Below, piece after piece: positions 35,052-43,440 of a stretch of DNA of 64,000 bases. Location of the stretch: positions 2,480,001 through 2,544,000 of the forward strand of contig CBDIDH010000002.1 of the NCBI GenBank assembly GCA_965277595.1, given 5' to 3'. Under the pieces are notes generated by a model, which ran no database searches, was not told where the DNA came from, and was given only the letters and a program-made list of their open reading frames with translations. Position numbers and translations under genes: made by a program. Origin of the DNA: CBDIDH01 sp965277595 (GTDB taxonomy: Bacteria; Planctomycetota; Planctomycetia; Isosphaerales; Isosphaeraceae). The first letter of the stretch is position 1, and every line of letters begins with the position of its first letter.

Positions 35052-36545
35052 ATGAATGTCATTGTTGTCGCCTGCAATAGCGTGCACCTGGGGTTTCTCG
35101 GGGCGTATGGAAACGGCTGGATCGAGACGCCGCACATCGATCGGCTCGCCGCCGAGGGGGTCGTTTTTGACCATCATTATCCCGAGAACCTCACCACGAT
35201 TCCGACCCGACGAAGCTGGTGGACCGGCCGTTATGGGTTTGCCGACCCCGATCAGGGGTGGACCCCCTTGCGCCATGATGAGTTGATCTTGCCCGATCGG
35301 CTGTCCTCGCAAGGGGTGAAGACGGCTTTCATCTCCGATGTGCCGATGCTCAGGGAGATTGGGTCCGGGTTTGGCCGGGGGTTTGACGAGGTCATCTGGA
35401 TTCGAGGGTCCGGCTATGACCCCTACATCCCCAAGGGCGATCCGAGGGCCGGGAAGGTCCGGGTCAAAAATGAGCCAGGCTTGAGACTGCCGCCCGAGGA
35501 TGATCCCGATTACGACCTCTGGAAAGGGCGCTGGGAACAGTTCCTGAGGAACCGGGCGGTTCTGAAGTCGAACCTTGACGAGTCAAACACCGGCGCCGCG
35601 CGAACGGCCCGAGCGGCGGTCGACTGGCTGGAGCGTCGCGCGTTGGACTCGAACAGCGCCGAGCCATTTCTGCTCTGGGTGGATATGTTCAGCCCGCACG
35701 GACCGTGGGACCCGCCCGAGCCATATCGCGATCAATACGCGGCCGAGGACCCCGACGAGTTCGAGGCCGGCGACGAGGGCGACCTCGTCGAGGACGACGA
35801 CGGCGAGGAGATCGACCTGGAAGAGATTCCCGTCCTGATCGACGTGCCCGGCGGCGCCGTGGGTGAGGTTCTCGACGAGGCCGAGTTGTTCCGACTCAGG
35901 CGAACCTACGCGGGAACGGTCACGCTGGTCGACCGCTGGCTCGGCGAGATTTTCGAGGCGGTGCGACGAACCGGTCGGGCCGACGACACGATGGTGATCT
36001 TCACGGCCGATCAGGGCGAACCGCTCGGCGAACATGGCTATGTCCGACGGTTCCGCCCCTGGTTGTATGAAGAGTTGATTCACACGCCCTTGATTATTCG
36101 AATGCCCGGGGGGCGGTTCGGCGGCTCAAGGCACCAGGCCCTGGTTCAGTCGGTCGACCTTTTTCCCACGATCCTCGCGGCCCTGGGATTGCCGGAAGTC
36201 GAGGGAATTCACGGACACGACCTCGCGTCGTTGATTCGCGGCGAGCAAACCAAGTTCCGTGATTATGCGTGCATGGGAATGGATGCCGAGGAGTTCGCCA
36301 TTCGAACCCATCTCTGGCATCTCACGGTTCCCGTCGAGCCCGACCCCGATGACTCGCCGCGATTTCCCGAGCTTTACCGCAAGCCCGAGGACCGTTGGGA
36401 TCAAAACGACGTGGCCGGTCAGTATCCCGAGATTGTCGACCACCTTGAGTTGACCTTGCGACGCTTCGCCGAGGCCCTCAGCCGCGATGCGCTCGATCTG
36501 CCTCCCTCGTTGCGGGAGATTGCTCGGTTCAGCCCGCCGGATTGA
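35052..36545 (+). CDS. Sulfatase-fold protein with replaced catalytic residues
   Basis: A 497-residue protein with the type I sulfatase architecture but altered active site. The signature C-x-P-S-R is T-I-P-T-R (Thr49), and Thr cannot be matured to formylglycine. The N-terminal metal ligands, normally two Asp, are Cys8-Asn9. The second metal site TADQGEPLGEHG is retained. An acidic insertion lies at about 235-262 (DEFEAGDEGDLVEDDDGEE). It may be a pseudo-sulfatase, a binding protein, or an enzyme with changed chemistry. There is no signal peptide, so it would be cytoplasmic, unlike the sulfatase at 18241. ATG 35052 aligns with the family start; ATG 35016 is an in-frame alternative 12 codons upstream. 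Confidence 0.8.
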   Translation: MNVIVVACNSVHLGFLGAYGNGWIETPHIDRLAAEGVVFDHHYPENLTTIPTRRSWWTGRYGFADPDQGWTPLRHDELILPDRLSSQGVKTAFISDVPMLREIGSGFGRGFDEVIWIRGSGYDPYIPKGDPRAGKVRVKNEPGLRLPPEDDPDYDLWKGRWEQFLRNRAVLKSNLDESNTGAARTARAAVDWLERRALDSNSAEPFLLWVDMFSPHGPWDPPEPYRDQYAAEDPDEFEAGDEGDLVEDDDGEEIDLEEIPVLIDVPGGAVGEVLDEAELFRLRRTYAGTVTLVDRWLGEIFEAVRRTGRADDTMVIFTADQGEPLGEHGYVRRFRPWLYEELIHTPLIIRMPGGRFGGSRHQALVQSVDLFPTILAALGLPEVEGIHGHDLASLIRGEQTKFRDYACMGMDAEEFAIRTHLWHLTVPVEPDPDDSPRFPELYRKPEDRWDQNDVAGQYPEIVDHLELTLRRFAEALSRDALDLPPSLREIARFSPPD

Positions 36546-36551
36546 GTTGGG

Positions 36552-36642
36552 GAGAGGGCAAAGGACAAAAGGAGAGAGGGCAAAGGACAGACCGGGGACG
36601 TTCAACGATCCCCAGCCATGCCCTTTGCCCTCTGTCCTTTGT
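36552..36642. repeat. Inverted GGGCAAAGGACAAAG-type element
   Basis: Purine-rich tandem GGGCAAAGGACA units on the left, and TGCCCTTTGCCCTCTGTCCTTTGT on the right, around a small GGGGA/TCCCC hairpin. It lies between two convergent genes, so it may act as a bidirectional terminator. Confidence 0.85.
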
Positions 36643-36655
36643 GCCGCCGCGTGCC

Positions 36656-38377
36656 TTAGCGGGTGGCCTCGGGTGCGGTCACGGTCTTATCGCCCTGGAA
36701 CCGGGAGACAAGACGAGAGAGGAGCGACCGACGCTTTGGGGCGGTGGCGGGTCGATCCCAGTAGGTGGCCGAAGGAGCCGAGGCTGGAGCCGGAGCCGCG
36801 GCGGGCTGCTCGGTCGAGGGATGAGCCAGCGGGGCGACGAGCGAGGGTCCGGCCGAATCAACTAGGGCGCGATGGGTCGCCTCGGCGGAGGATTCGCCCG
36901 AATACGAGGCCGGGAAGGGAGCACCCGAAGGAATCGTCGTGTCGATCGGCGACCCGTAAGGCAAGGCGTTCGAGACGGCCGAGGCAATCCGGGTCCGCCC
37001 GATCAGGGCGGCCTTCGGCGTCGAGGCATTGGCCTGAGCCTGAGCCTGCCCCATTGGCATGACCTGAGAGGCGGGGGCGACGTCCACGGCGGGAAGCTGC
37101 TTGCTGGGCGCGGCATGCTTCTTGTGGCACTTGGCGAAGAGGCCGCGAATGCAGCACTCCGACGGCCCTTGAGGCTCGGGCATCACCTTCGAGGGAACCG
37201 CCAGAGGCATGACCTTCGACGGTGCCGCCAGCGGCATCACCTTCGACGGAGCCATCTCGGGCGGGGCCGACTTGGTGGGAACCGACTGACTGGTCGGGTA
37301 GCTCGACTCGAACGGAGCCTGCGCGGTGCTGGCGCCCGGAGTATGGATCGAGGGGGAAGTTGTCGGCGTCGTCGGTGTTTCCGGGGCGGTCGCGGCGGCG
37401 GGCGGAGGCTCGGGAGCCGTCTCGGCCGTGGCGCCGGCGGGGGGAACAGGCTCATCGGCCGGTTTCGGGGCCGGCCCGGGAAGCGGCATCGAGTCGGGCG
37501 TCGTCGGTGCCGCCGGAGGGGGTTCGGGAGCCAATTCGGGAGCGGGTGCAGGCGTTGGTGCCGGTGCCGGTGCCGGTGCCGGTGCTGGCTTGGGAGCCTG
37601 GGCGATCGTGGATGACCTCTGGGCGTCGGGGTCAGACATCGGCTCGATCGCGGGATCAGCGGTCGGCAGGACCGTGGGCGCGAGGTCGGCGGAAGTGCGT
37701 TCGACCGCCCCGCCCGAATTGGCCTCGACCACTGCGGGAAGGGCCTTCGAATCGAACGCGACGGCGACAGCGCGAGGTCGACCGGTCGGGCGATTGGGCG
37801 AAAACGCGCGAGGGCGGACGGTGGTGCCGGTCGTGCCGACTTCGAGAGCGACGGGAAGGACCGAGCTATCGGTCGGCTGCTCCGTCCCGCGATTCAGGAC
37901 GAGCGAGGGGGCGGGGGCCGAGCGGCGTCGGGCGAGGTTCGCGCGGGTGGCGTCGGCCCAGAGATCGGGCGCGGGGGGCGAAAGGTCGATCTTGCTCGTC
38001 CGCGACCCGCCGCCAAGGCGGTTGAAGGTCGGGAAGAACTGCGTCAGTCGTTCGGAGATCGGATCAAGCCGAGCCCGCCAGGCATCTCCGGGCTTCGACC
38101 GTGGGGTCGGCATCAGGCGATTGGCCGAGACGGTCGTTTCCTCGCGAAAACCTTCGGCGATCACGGGTTCCGTGCCCGGAGTTTCAACAACGGCGGCCTC
38201 GGGGGCCTTGCGTTGCGTCCGCCAGCTCAACATCCGGTTTGACACCCGCTCGCGGACCGAGGCGAGGGGGTGGGAACTCGGCGCGGGCGTGCCGGTCACG
38301 CGCTGGGAACCCGTCCCGGCACAGCCGGAGAGGCTCAACGCGAGCCCGACGGTCCATAATACCCGATTGCCAGTCAT
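36656..38377 (-). CDS. Large Pro/Ala-rich lipoprotein
   Basis: A 573-residue protein with a lipoprotein signal (MTGNRVLWTVGLALSLSGCAG; lipobox LSGC). Most of the mature chain is low-complexity, Ala/Pro/Thr/Ser-rich, with a run of alternating Ala-Pro (encoded by GGTGCC hexamers on the + strand at 37557-37586) and a tandem KVMPLAAPS/KVMPLAVPS-type motif near residues 392-410, followed by a Cys-containing patch (ECCIRGLFAKCHKK). It is probably anchored in a membrane and spans or decorates the envelope. The ATG at 38377 follows GGAGGG at 7 bases. I recognise no enzymatic domain. The promoter region towards 38714 is shared with a divergent gene. Confidence 0.78.
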   Translation of the reverse strand: MTGNRVLWTVGLALSLSGCAGTGSQRVTGTPAPSSHPLASVRERVSNRMLSWRTQRKAPEAAVVETPGTEPVIAEGFREETTVSANRLMPTPRSKPGDAWRARLDPISERLTQFFPTFNRLGGGSRTSKIDLSPPAPDLWADATRANLARRRSAPAPSLVLNRGTEQPTDSSVLPVALEVGTTGTTVRPRAFSPNRPTGRPRAVAVAFDSKALPAVVEANSGGAVERTSADLAPTVLPTADPAIEPMSDPDAQRSSTIAQAPKPAPAPAPAPAPTPAPAPELAPEPPPAAPTTPDSMPLPGPAPKPADEPVPPAGATAETAPEPPPAAATAPETPTTPTTSPSIHTPGASTAQAPFESSYPTSQSVPTKSAPPEMAPSKVMPLAAPSKVMPLAVPSKVMPEPQGPSECCIRGLFAKCHKKHAAPSKQLPAVDVAPASQVMPMGQAQAQANASTPKAALIGRTRIASAVSNALPYGSPIDTTIPSGAPFPASYSGESSAEATHRALVDSAGPSLVAPLAHPSTEQPAAAPAPASAPSATYWDRPATAPKRRSLLSRLVSRFQGDKTVTAPEATR

Positions 38378-38713
38378 GGCGATTCCCTCCGCCTCTCTAT
38401 CAACGTCGTCCACCGACCGATCGTCGGGCCTGCTCACGCCGCCGTCGTGGAAACGAAGGGTGCGCAGGCCGTTCACGTCTCCATGGCGATAGGAATCGGC
38501 CTGCCTCGCTGGTCTGGAATTGGCGAAACGGTGGCTTTGATCGCCTTCGAACGCTAAATTTCCGACGTCCGTTGTGATCGTCATGGTTGTTGAGACCGTC
38601 GTAATCGCGACAATACAACCCAACGGATGTGATGTCCGGGCGGTTCGGGTGCGTGCCCGTGCTGTTCCTTTTCATGGCCAAGAACGCCAGCACGAAGTGA
38701 AGGGGTCACGCTG
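38378..38713. other. Divergent intergenic region
   Basis: About 335 bp between a divergent pair (lipoprotein gene and CNB-domain gene). It must hold both promoters, but I cannot identify a strong -10/-35 pair. There is no gene-like frame and no member of the repeat families. Confidence 0.4.
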
Positions 38714-39235
38714 ATGGTCGAGCCCGCGGCAGCGAAACAGTTCATGGCCGCGCCCATGATGGCCGGGGTCGCCCCGGATTCCGTACAGGCAGTCCTCTCG
38801 TCGCTGGCCGAGGAGCGTGCTCCGGCCGGGACCATCCTGCTTTTTCAGGGGCAGCCAAACGACCACCTCTCGTTTCTCATCGACGGAACCGCGGCGATCG
38901 AGCGGACCCGGGCCGATGGGCGTTCGGAAACGCTGGCGAGCCTCGCGGCCCCTTCGGTCTTCGGCACGACCTCATTTTTTTGTCCCAATCCCCCGTCGTT
39001 TAACGTCCGTGCCGTCACCGATGTCTGGCTTTTAACGCTCTACCACCCCGCGCACGACCGCCTCCGCCGCGAAGCCCCCGCCGCCGCCGATGCCCTGGCC
39101 CTGGCCGCGGTTCGCGTTCTCAGCGAGCGCTTCAACGAACTTGAACGCGCCTTTAGCGCCTACATGGTCCGCCACCCCGAGTTCACCGAATGGGCCGGCT
39201 TCCGCGCCCGACTCTTCGAGGAACCGAACGATTGA
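38714..39235 (+). CDS. Stand-alone cyclic-nucleotide-binding-domain protein
   Basis: A 173-residue protein consisting mainly of a CRP-type cyclic-nucleotide-binding beta-roll (about 20-125: ERAPAGTILLFQGQPNDHLS, FLIDGTAAIER, PSVFGTTSFF). It has no helix-turn-helix, so it is not a classical CRP regulator. The phosphate-binding cassette is not of the standard FGE-x-ALL-xx-R form, and cAMP binding is uncertain. The C-terminal helices (LALAAVRVLSERFNELERAF) could mediate dimerisation or contact a partner. ATG 38714 follows AAGGGG. It is a single gene, with no adjacent cyclase. Confidence 0.8.
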   Translation: MVEPAAAKQFMAAPMMAGVAPDSVQAVLSSLAEERAPAGTILLFQGQPNDHLSFLIDGTAAIERTRADGRSETLASLAAPSVFGTTSFFCPNPPSFNVRAVTDVWLLTLYHPAHDRLRREAPAAADALALAAVRVLSERFNELERAFSAYMVRHPEFTEWAGFRARLFEEPND

Positions 39236-39566
39236 CGCTCTCATTTGATCCTCTTTTTTGCAAAGAGAAAGGGCCGAAGAGGTCTTTCGTTGGCGAGGTT
39301 TCGGGGAACGACCGAGGACCGAAATCGTCAAGCCATCGGCTAAAGGCCCTGGTCATTTTCTTTTAGGCACTGGAGCCAACTCCAACGCGAGCCAAACGCG
39401 ATTGTCTGGGCACGGAGTTGACGCGGTTCCTGTTGCGCCGGAGAATAGTCTTGAGACCGGCAACGTCTTCCGACCCGGTCTGCCGGCCGAACCGTCCCGG
39501 AGAAGACCCGCCCCAATGGCCCCATTTCGGGGCGAAACGGGCCGACGCGCCGGAGCCGCCGATTTC
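39236..39566. other. Gap upstream of PIG-L deacetylase gene
   Basis: About 330 bp. It contains a degenerate GACCGAGGACC/GGTCATT pair (39309-39357) of the dispersed ATGACC family. The reading frame of the downstream gene is open through most of it, but its composition does not look coding. An alternative start for that gene is ATG 39516. Confidence 0.4.
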
Positions 39567-40478
39567 ATGGACCACGCGTTGACACCTCAAGGCACGCACT
39601 GGCGGCCTGAATTCGGCCGGATCTTGAGTTCGGTCTCGGGCTGCGGGGCCCACGGACAACTGCTCGACGTCCGCGAGGCCCTCCGCCAGGTTCTCGGACC
39701 GAGCCGACCGCTGGTCATGCTCTGCCCGCACGCCGATGACGGAGCGATCACCGCCGCCTGCTTGCTGCACGAATACGCGGTCCGACGCGGACTGCCGGTC
39801 GTGGAAGTTCTTGTCTTCGCGGGCGAGCGGAACGTTGCCGCTCCCTGGCTCAACGACAAGAAAAAAGTCTCGGTCCGCGAGGCTGAGTTCCGCCTCGAAT
39901 GCAACGTTCTCGGCGCCGAGGCCGTTTGCTGGGACCTCGACGCCTATCGGTCCCCCGGCTACATGCCCTCGCCGGCTGATATCGACAAGATCGTCGCCTG
40001 GTTCCTCCAGCGCCGGCCAGGTGCCTTGATTCTCCCTCCCGCGACCGATGCCCACGTCGCCCACCGAATGACCCGCGCCCTGGCCTCGATCGGTCTCGTC
40101 GGCGCGGGCCTTGCCGATACCCTGGTTCTCACCGGCTGGACCCCCTGGGGGCCTCTGGCGCAGCCAAACGCCTATTTTAGCTACGACGGCGAGGCCGAGC
40201 GCACCAAGGAATGGGCGATCCATTGCCACGCCTCGCAGGTTCTTTTGACGGATTACACCAAGTATTGCTCGCACCTCGGTCGCGCCTATGCCGCCCTGAC
40301 CCGCGAATGGGCCGAAGGGCATAGCCTCGCCGGTCGCGCCGCGCGGACCGATGACCGCTTTGTCGGCGTCGAACTCTTTCAGATCGAGACCTATGACCCG
40401 GCCCGCTGCGAGGTAAGCGATTCCGACCCGGTGCAGGTGGCGCTTGCCCTCTTGCATGCGCACGCGGTGGGCGTCTGA
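39567..40478 (+). CDS. PIG-L/LmbE-family deacetylase
   Basis: A 303-residue zinc-dependent deacetylase of the LmbE family. The metal-binding signature is CPHADDGAIT (His-x-Asp-Asp), with the second His region DAHVAHRM near residue 170, matching the PHPDDE ... HPDH pattern with substitutions. Members remove acetyl groups from N-acetylglucosaminyl compounds, as in mycothiol/bacillithiol synthesis or chitin-derived sugars. The gene lies 50 bp before nagB on the same strand, so the pair probably forms an amino-sugar operon: deacetylation of an N-acetyl sugar followed by deamination. In some Bacteroidota the two activities are fused. ATG 39567 has GGAG 11 bases before; ATG 39516 is an alternative. 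Confidence 0.84.
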   Translation: MDHALTPQGTHWRPEFGRILSSVSGCGAHGQLLDVREALRQVLGPSRPLVMLCPHADDGAITAACLLHEYAVRRGLPVVEVLVFAGERNVAAPWLNDKKKVSVREAEFRLECNVLGAEAVCWDLDAYRSPGYMPSPADIDKIVAWFLQRRPGALILPPATDAHVAHRMTRALASIGLVGAGLADTLVLTGWTPWGPLAQPNAYFSYDGEAERTKEWAIHCHASQVLLTDYTKYCSHLGRAYAALTREWAEGHSLAGRAARTDDRFVGVELFQIETYDPARCEVSDSDPVQVALALLHAHAVGV

Positions 40479-40528
40479 ATGAAGAGAAGCAGCCTTCGAA
40501 ATAGGAACTCAGAGGACGAGAGCCGGTC

Positions 40529-41323
40529 ATGGGGATGAGTGCGCGGCCGGTTCAGAACCGGGAATTCGCGGGGGCGTCGGTCTGGATTTATCAAGACGCC
40601 GAGACGACGGCTCAAGCGGCGGCCGATCACCTCGCGGAGGTCGTCAAGCGAGGTCGGGCGGTCATTGGCTTGGCCACGGGCGGGACGCCGAAGCCCGTTT
40701 ATGAACGGCTTGTCACGATGCATCGCGCGGGCGAGCTCTCGTTCGAGAAGGTCATCACGTACAACCTCGACGAGTATTACCCGATCCAGCCGACCGACCC
40801 GAACAGCTACCGGGCCTACATGGACCGGCACCTTTTCCGCCATGTGAACCTGGCGGCGAACCAGACGCATTTGCTCGACGGAACCGTCCCCCAGCGGGCC
40901 ATTGCCCGACACGCGGCCGAATTTGAGCGCTGGATCGAGGCGGATGGAGGTCTCGATTTGCAGATCCTGGGCGTGGGACGGAACGGCCACATTGGGTTCA
41001 ATGAACCTTCCGACCTCTCGGTTGCCGAGGCGCTCAGGTTGCCGACCCGTCTCGTGAATCTCCATCCGGTGACCCGCGCCGACGCGGCCGGAGACTTTGG
41101 AGGCGTTGCCCGGGTGATTGACCGGGCCTTCACGATGGGCGTCGCCACGATCCTCTCGGCCAGGTCGATTCTGGTGATGGCGGTCGGCACGCACAAGGCG
41201 GAGCCCGTCGCGAAGGCGCTACAAGGTCCCATCACCGCGCGACTTCCGGCCAGCCTCTTGCAAACGGTCGGTGATCGGGTGACCTGGATGATCGACGAGG
41301 CCGCCGCGGCGGGTCTCGACTGA
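40529..41323 (+). CDS. nagB: Glucosamine-6-phosphate deaminase
   Basis: A 264-residue cytoplasmic enzyme converting glucosamine-6-phosphate to fructose-6-phosphate and ammonia, in amino-sugar catabolism. Characteristic motifs: GLATGGTPKPVY (sugar-phosphate binding), TYNLDEYYPI with catalytic Asp/Glu, and GVGRNGHIGFNEP with the catalytic His. The length matches the NagB family (about 260). A short N-terminal extension before residue 17 is uncertain, but ATG 40529 follows GAGAGCCGGTC. It is the second gene of the pair with the PIG-L deacetylase at 39567. Confidence 0.94.
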   Translation: MGMSARPVQNREFAGASVWIYQDAETTAQAAADHLAEVVKRGRAVIGLATGGTPKPVYERLVTMHRAGELSFEKVITYNLDEYYPIQPTDPNSYRAYMDRHLFRHVNLAANQTHLLDGTVPQRAIARHAAEFERWIEADGGLDLQILGVGRNGHIGFNEPSDLSVAEALRLPTRLVNLHPVTRADAAGDFGGVARVIDRAFTMGVATILSARSILVMAVGTHKAEPVAKALQGPITARLPASLLQTVGDRVTWMIDEAAAAGLD

Positions 41324-41529
41324 GATTTCCAGGCGATCAACCACATCGGGCCGAACCTTTCGGACATTTCCCGCGTATTGCGGACAAAGACCCGGTTCTC
41401 CCGGCCGATATTCCCGCGCCTTCAACAACTTTGCGCGGGCATTCGCACGTGTTATCCTTTTTCCTTTCTTTCATCCATTCGTACCATCACTTCCGACGGA
41501 AGTTGACTCGACACCGAGGAGAGACTCCC

Positions 41530-43251
41530 TTGCCAAGGTGCGTCCGCTTGAAGTTGGCCCTGTTCGTGATCCTGGTTGCGGCATCGGCCTTAACCGTCGT
41601 CTCGGGATGTAGTTACGAAACGACCGAGACCCTGGTATTGCCCGGTGAAACTCCGAAGCACAAGGCCGAGGCGACCGTCGAGCCCGCCGCCGGAACCGCG
41701 CCGACGGCCGATGCGACACCCTCCGCCGAGACCGACCAGGAAAAAGCGGCGATCCTAGACAACGTTGTCCGCCTGATCCGCGCCGCGTCCCTCCAGCCGG
41801 GAGGAAACCACTTCGGCAACGCGACGAGGAACCTCAACCAGTACTTCGAAGGGACCGATCCGGCCGCCTTTGAACTGAACACCAGGGCCAAAGAGTTCTT
41901 GCTCACGCAGCTTCCGCCGCCTCCCGTGAACGGCCTGGAAAGCGCCCACTGGGCCTTGCCCGACGCCAGGCATCTGGAAGACTGCATGCTTTACCAGGGG
42001 ATCGCCACGCGAATCGGCGGCTCGGGCGACGACCTGACGCGGGTCCGTCGCGTCTTCGACTGGATGATCGAACAGATTCAACTCGCTCCCCCGGGACGAC
42101 TTGCGGCGCCCGGGCTAGGACAGGCCCAGGCTCGTCCCTTTGACGTCCTGCTGCGTGGCCTGGCGACCGAAGGAGAAGAGGGCTGGTCGGAGCGCGGCTG
42201 GCTCTTTCTGTCGCTCTGCCGGCAAATGGGACTGGATGCGGGGCTCTTGACGTTCACGCCAAGGGGCGTCAAGTCGGAAGTTTTGTGGTGCGCCGCGGTT
42301 CTGATCGACAAGAAGGCGTACCTCTTCGATCCACGAATCGGCCTGGCGATTCCCGACGCCCGGGGCGACGGCGTGGCGACCCTCGATGAGGCGATGGCCG
42401 ACCCGAGAATCCTCGACCGGATGGACCTGCACGTCGCCAGTCAGCCAGGTTACGTCACGCGCGGGGCCTTGCTGGGAAGTTCTTCCAAGATCGGCGTCTG
42501 GCTCGATTCAAGCCTGCATTACTTCAGCCCGAGGATGAAGCTCTTGCAAGAACGGCTCGCGGGCAAGGATCTGACAATCCTCTACCGCGACCCGGCCGAA
42601 GAGCGTGATCGATTCGCCGAGGCCCTCGGGCGCAGGCTCGGCACGGTCAGTTTCTGGAACATGCCCCTGCTGGTCGAAACCTTGCTGTTCACCAATCCGC
42701 AGTTCGTCGAGTCGACAAAAGTCTCGCTGGCACTCTTTCGCCCCGACCTGCCGCTGATCGGAGCCCGGATGAAGCAGCTTCGCGGCGAAACCGCCGAGGC
42801 GATCCAGGGTTACGTCACCTTTCGGTTCGCCGAGCACGCGATGATGGCCGACGATCAACATCCGATCCCCCCCGATGTTCAAAAGGCGCTCGACGTCTAC
42901 GCCACCTATTTCCTGGGGACCTGCCACCTCGAACAAAAACACGCGCAACAGGCTGAGTTCTTCTTCGAGAAGGTCTTGCAGATGGTTCCCGACCCCGGCC
43001 CGAGGCGCCCCTACTACTACATGTTTCGCTGGGGTGCCGAGTACGATCTGGCCCGCCTTCTGGAAGCCCGAGGCGCGATGGCTCCGGCAACTGCCTATTA
43101 TTCGATCGGCGTTCCGACCACGCAGCGCCTCGGCAACCTCTTGCGTGCCCGCGACCTCGTCTGGCGCGATCCACTGATGCTTCCGGCCGAGCCGGTTCCC
43201 CCCGCGCCCGAGGATTCAGCGCCTCAAGGAATGGTGGAGCGGGGAAATTAG
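41530..43251 (+). CDS. Lipoprotein with degenerate transglutaminase-like fold
   Basis: A 573-residue lipoprotein (signal LKLALFVILVAASALTVVSGC, lipobox VSGC), then a disordered Ala/Thr/Glu linker. A transglutaminase-like core is visible (WMIEQIQL ... FLSLCRQMGLDAGLL ... CAAVLIDKKAYLFDPRIGLA). However, the position of the nucleophile before the FLSL helix reads G-W-S rather than Cys, and the following His position is occupied by Cys, so catalytic activity is doubtful. Helical TPR-like repeats occupy about 440-520 (YATYFLGTCHLEQKHAQQAE). It probably acts as an envelope binding protein. The TTG start at 41530 is chosen because GAGGAGA stands 9 bases before it; the frame is open upstream to 41431. 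Confidence 0.7.
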   Translation: MPRCVRLKLALFVILVAASALTVVSGCSYETTETLVLPGETPKHKAEATVEPAAGTAPTADATPSAETDQEKAAILDNVVRLIRAASLQPGGNHFGNATRNLNQYFEGTDPAAFELNTRAKEFLLTQLPPPPVNGLESAHWALPDARHLEDCMLYQGIATRIGGSGDDLTRVRRVFDWMIEQIQLAPPGRLAAPGLGQAQARPFDVLLRGLATEGEEGWSERGWLFLSLCRQMGLDAGLLTFTPRGVKSEVLWCAAVLIDKKAYLFDPRIGLAIPDARGDGVATLDEAMADPRILDRMDLHVASQPGYVTRGALLGSSSKIGVWLDSSLHYFSPRMKLLQERLAGKDLTILYRDPAEERDRFAEALGRRLGTVSFWNMPLLVETLLFTNPQFVESTKVSLALFRPDLPLIGARMKQLRGETAEAIQGYVTFRFAEHAMMADDQHPIPPDVQKALDVYATYFLGTCHLEQKHAQQAEFFFEKVLQMVPDPGPRRPYYYMFRWGAEYDLARLLEARGAMAPATAYYSIGVPTTQRLGNLLRARDLVWRDPLMLPAEPVPPAPEDSAPQGMVERGN

Positions 43252-43440
43252 GACGCGGGACCAAGGGCGGAATGCCTCAAGGAATCGGCAAACCCGAACA
43301 TCGGCCGCAAGGGTAATCTGATTGTGAACTTGTCCGAAACCACGGCGATGACTACGATCCGGCCGCGAAGACGAGGAGGCAACCCTCGCGAACCGGGAGC
43401 GCGCTCAGAAGAAGGAACGAAACGCCTGAAGAGGTGATCG

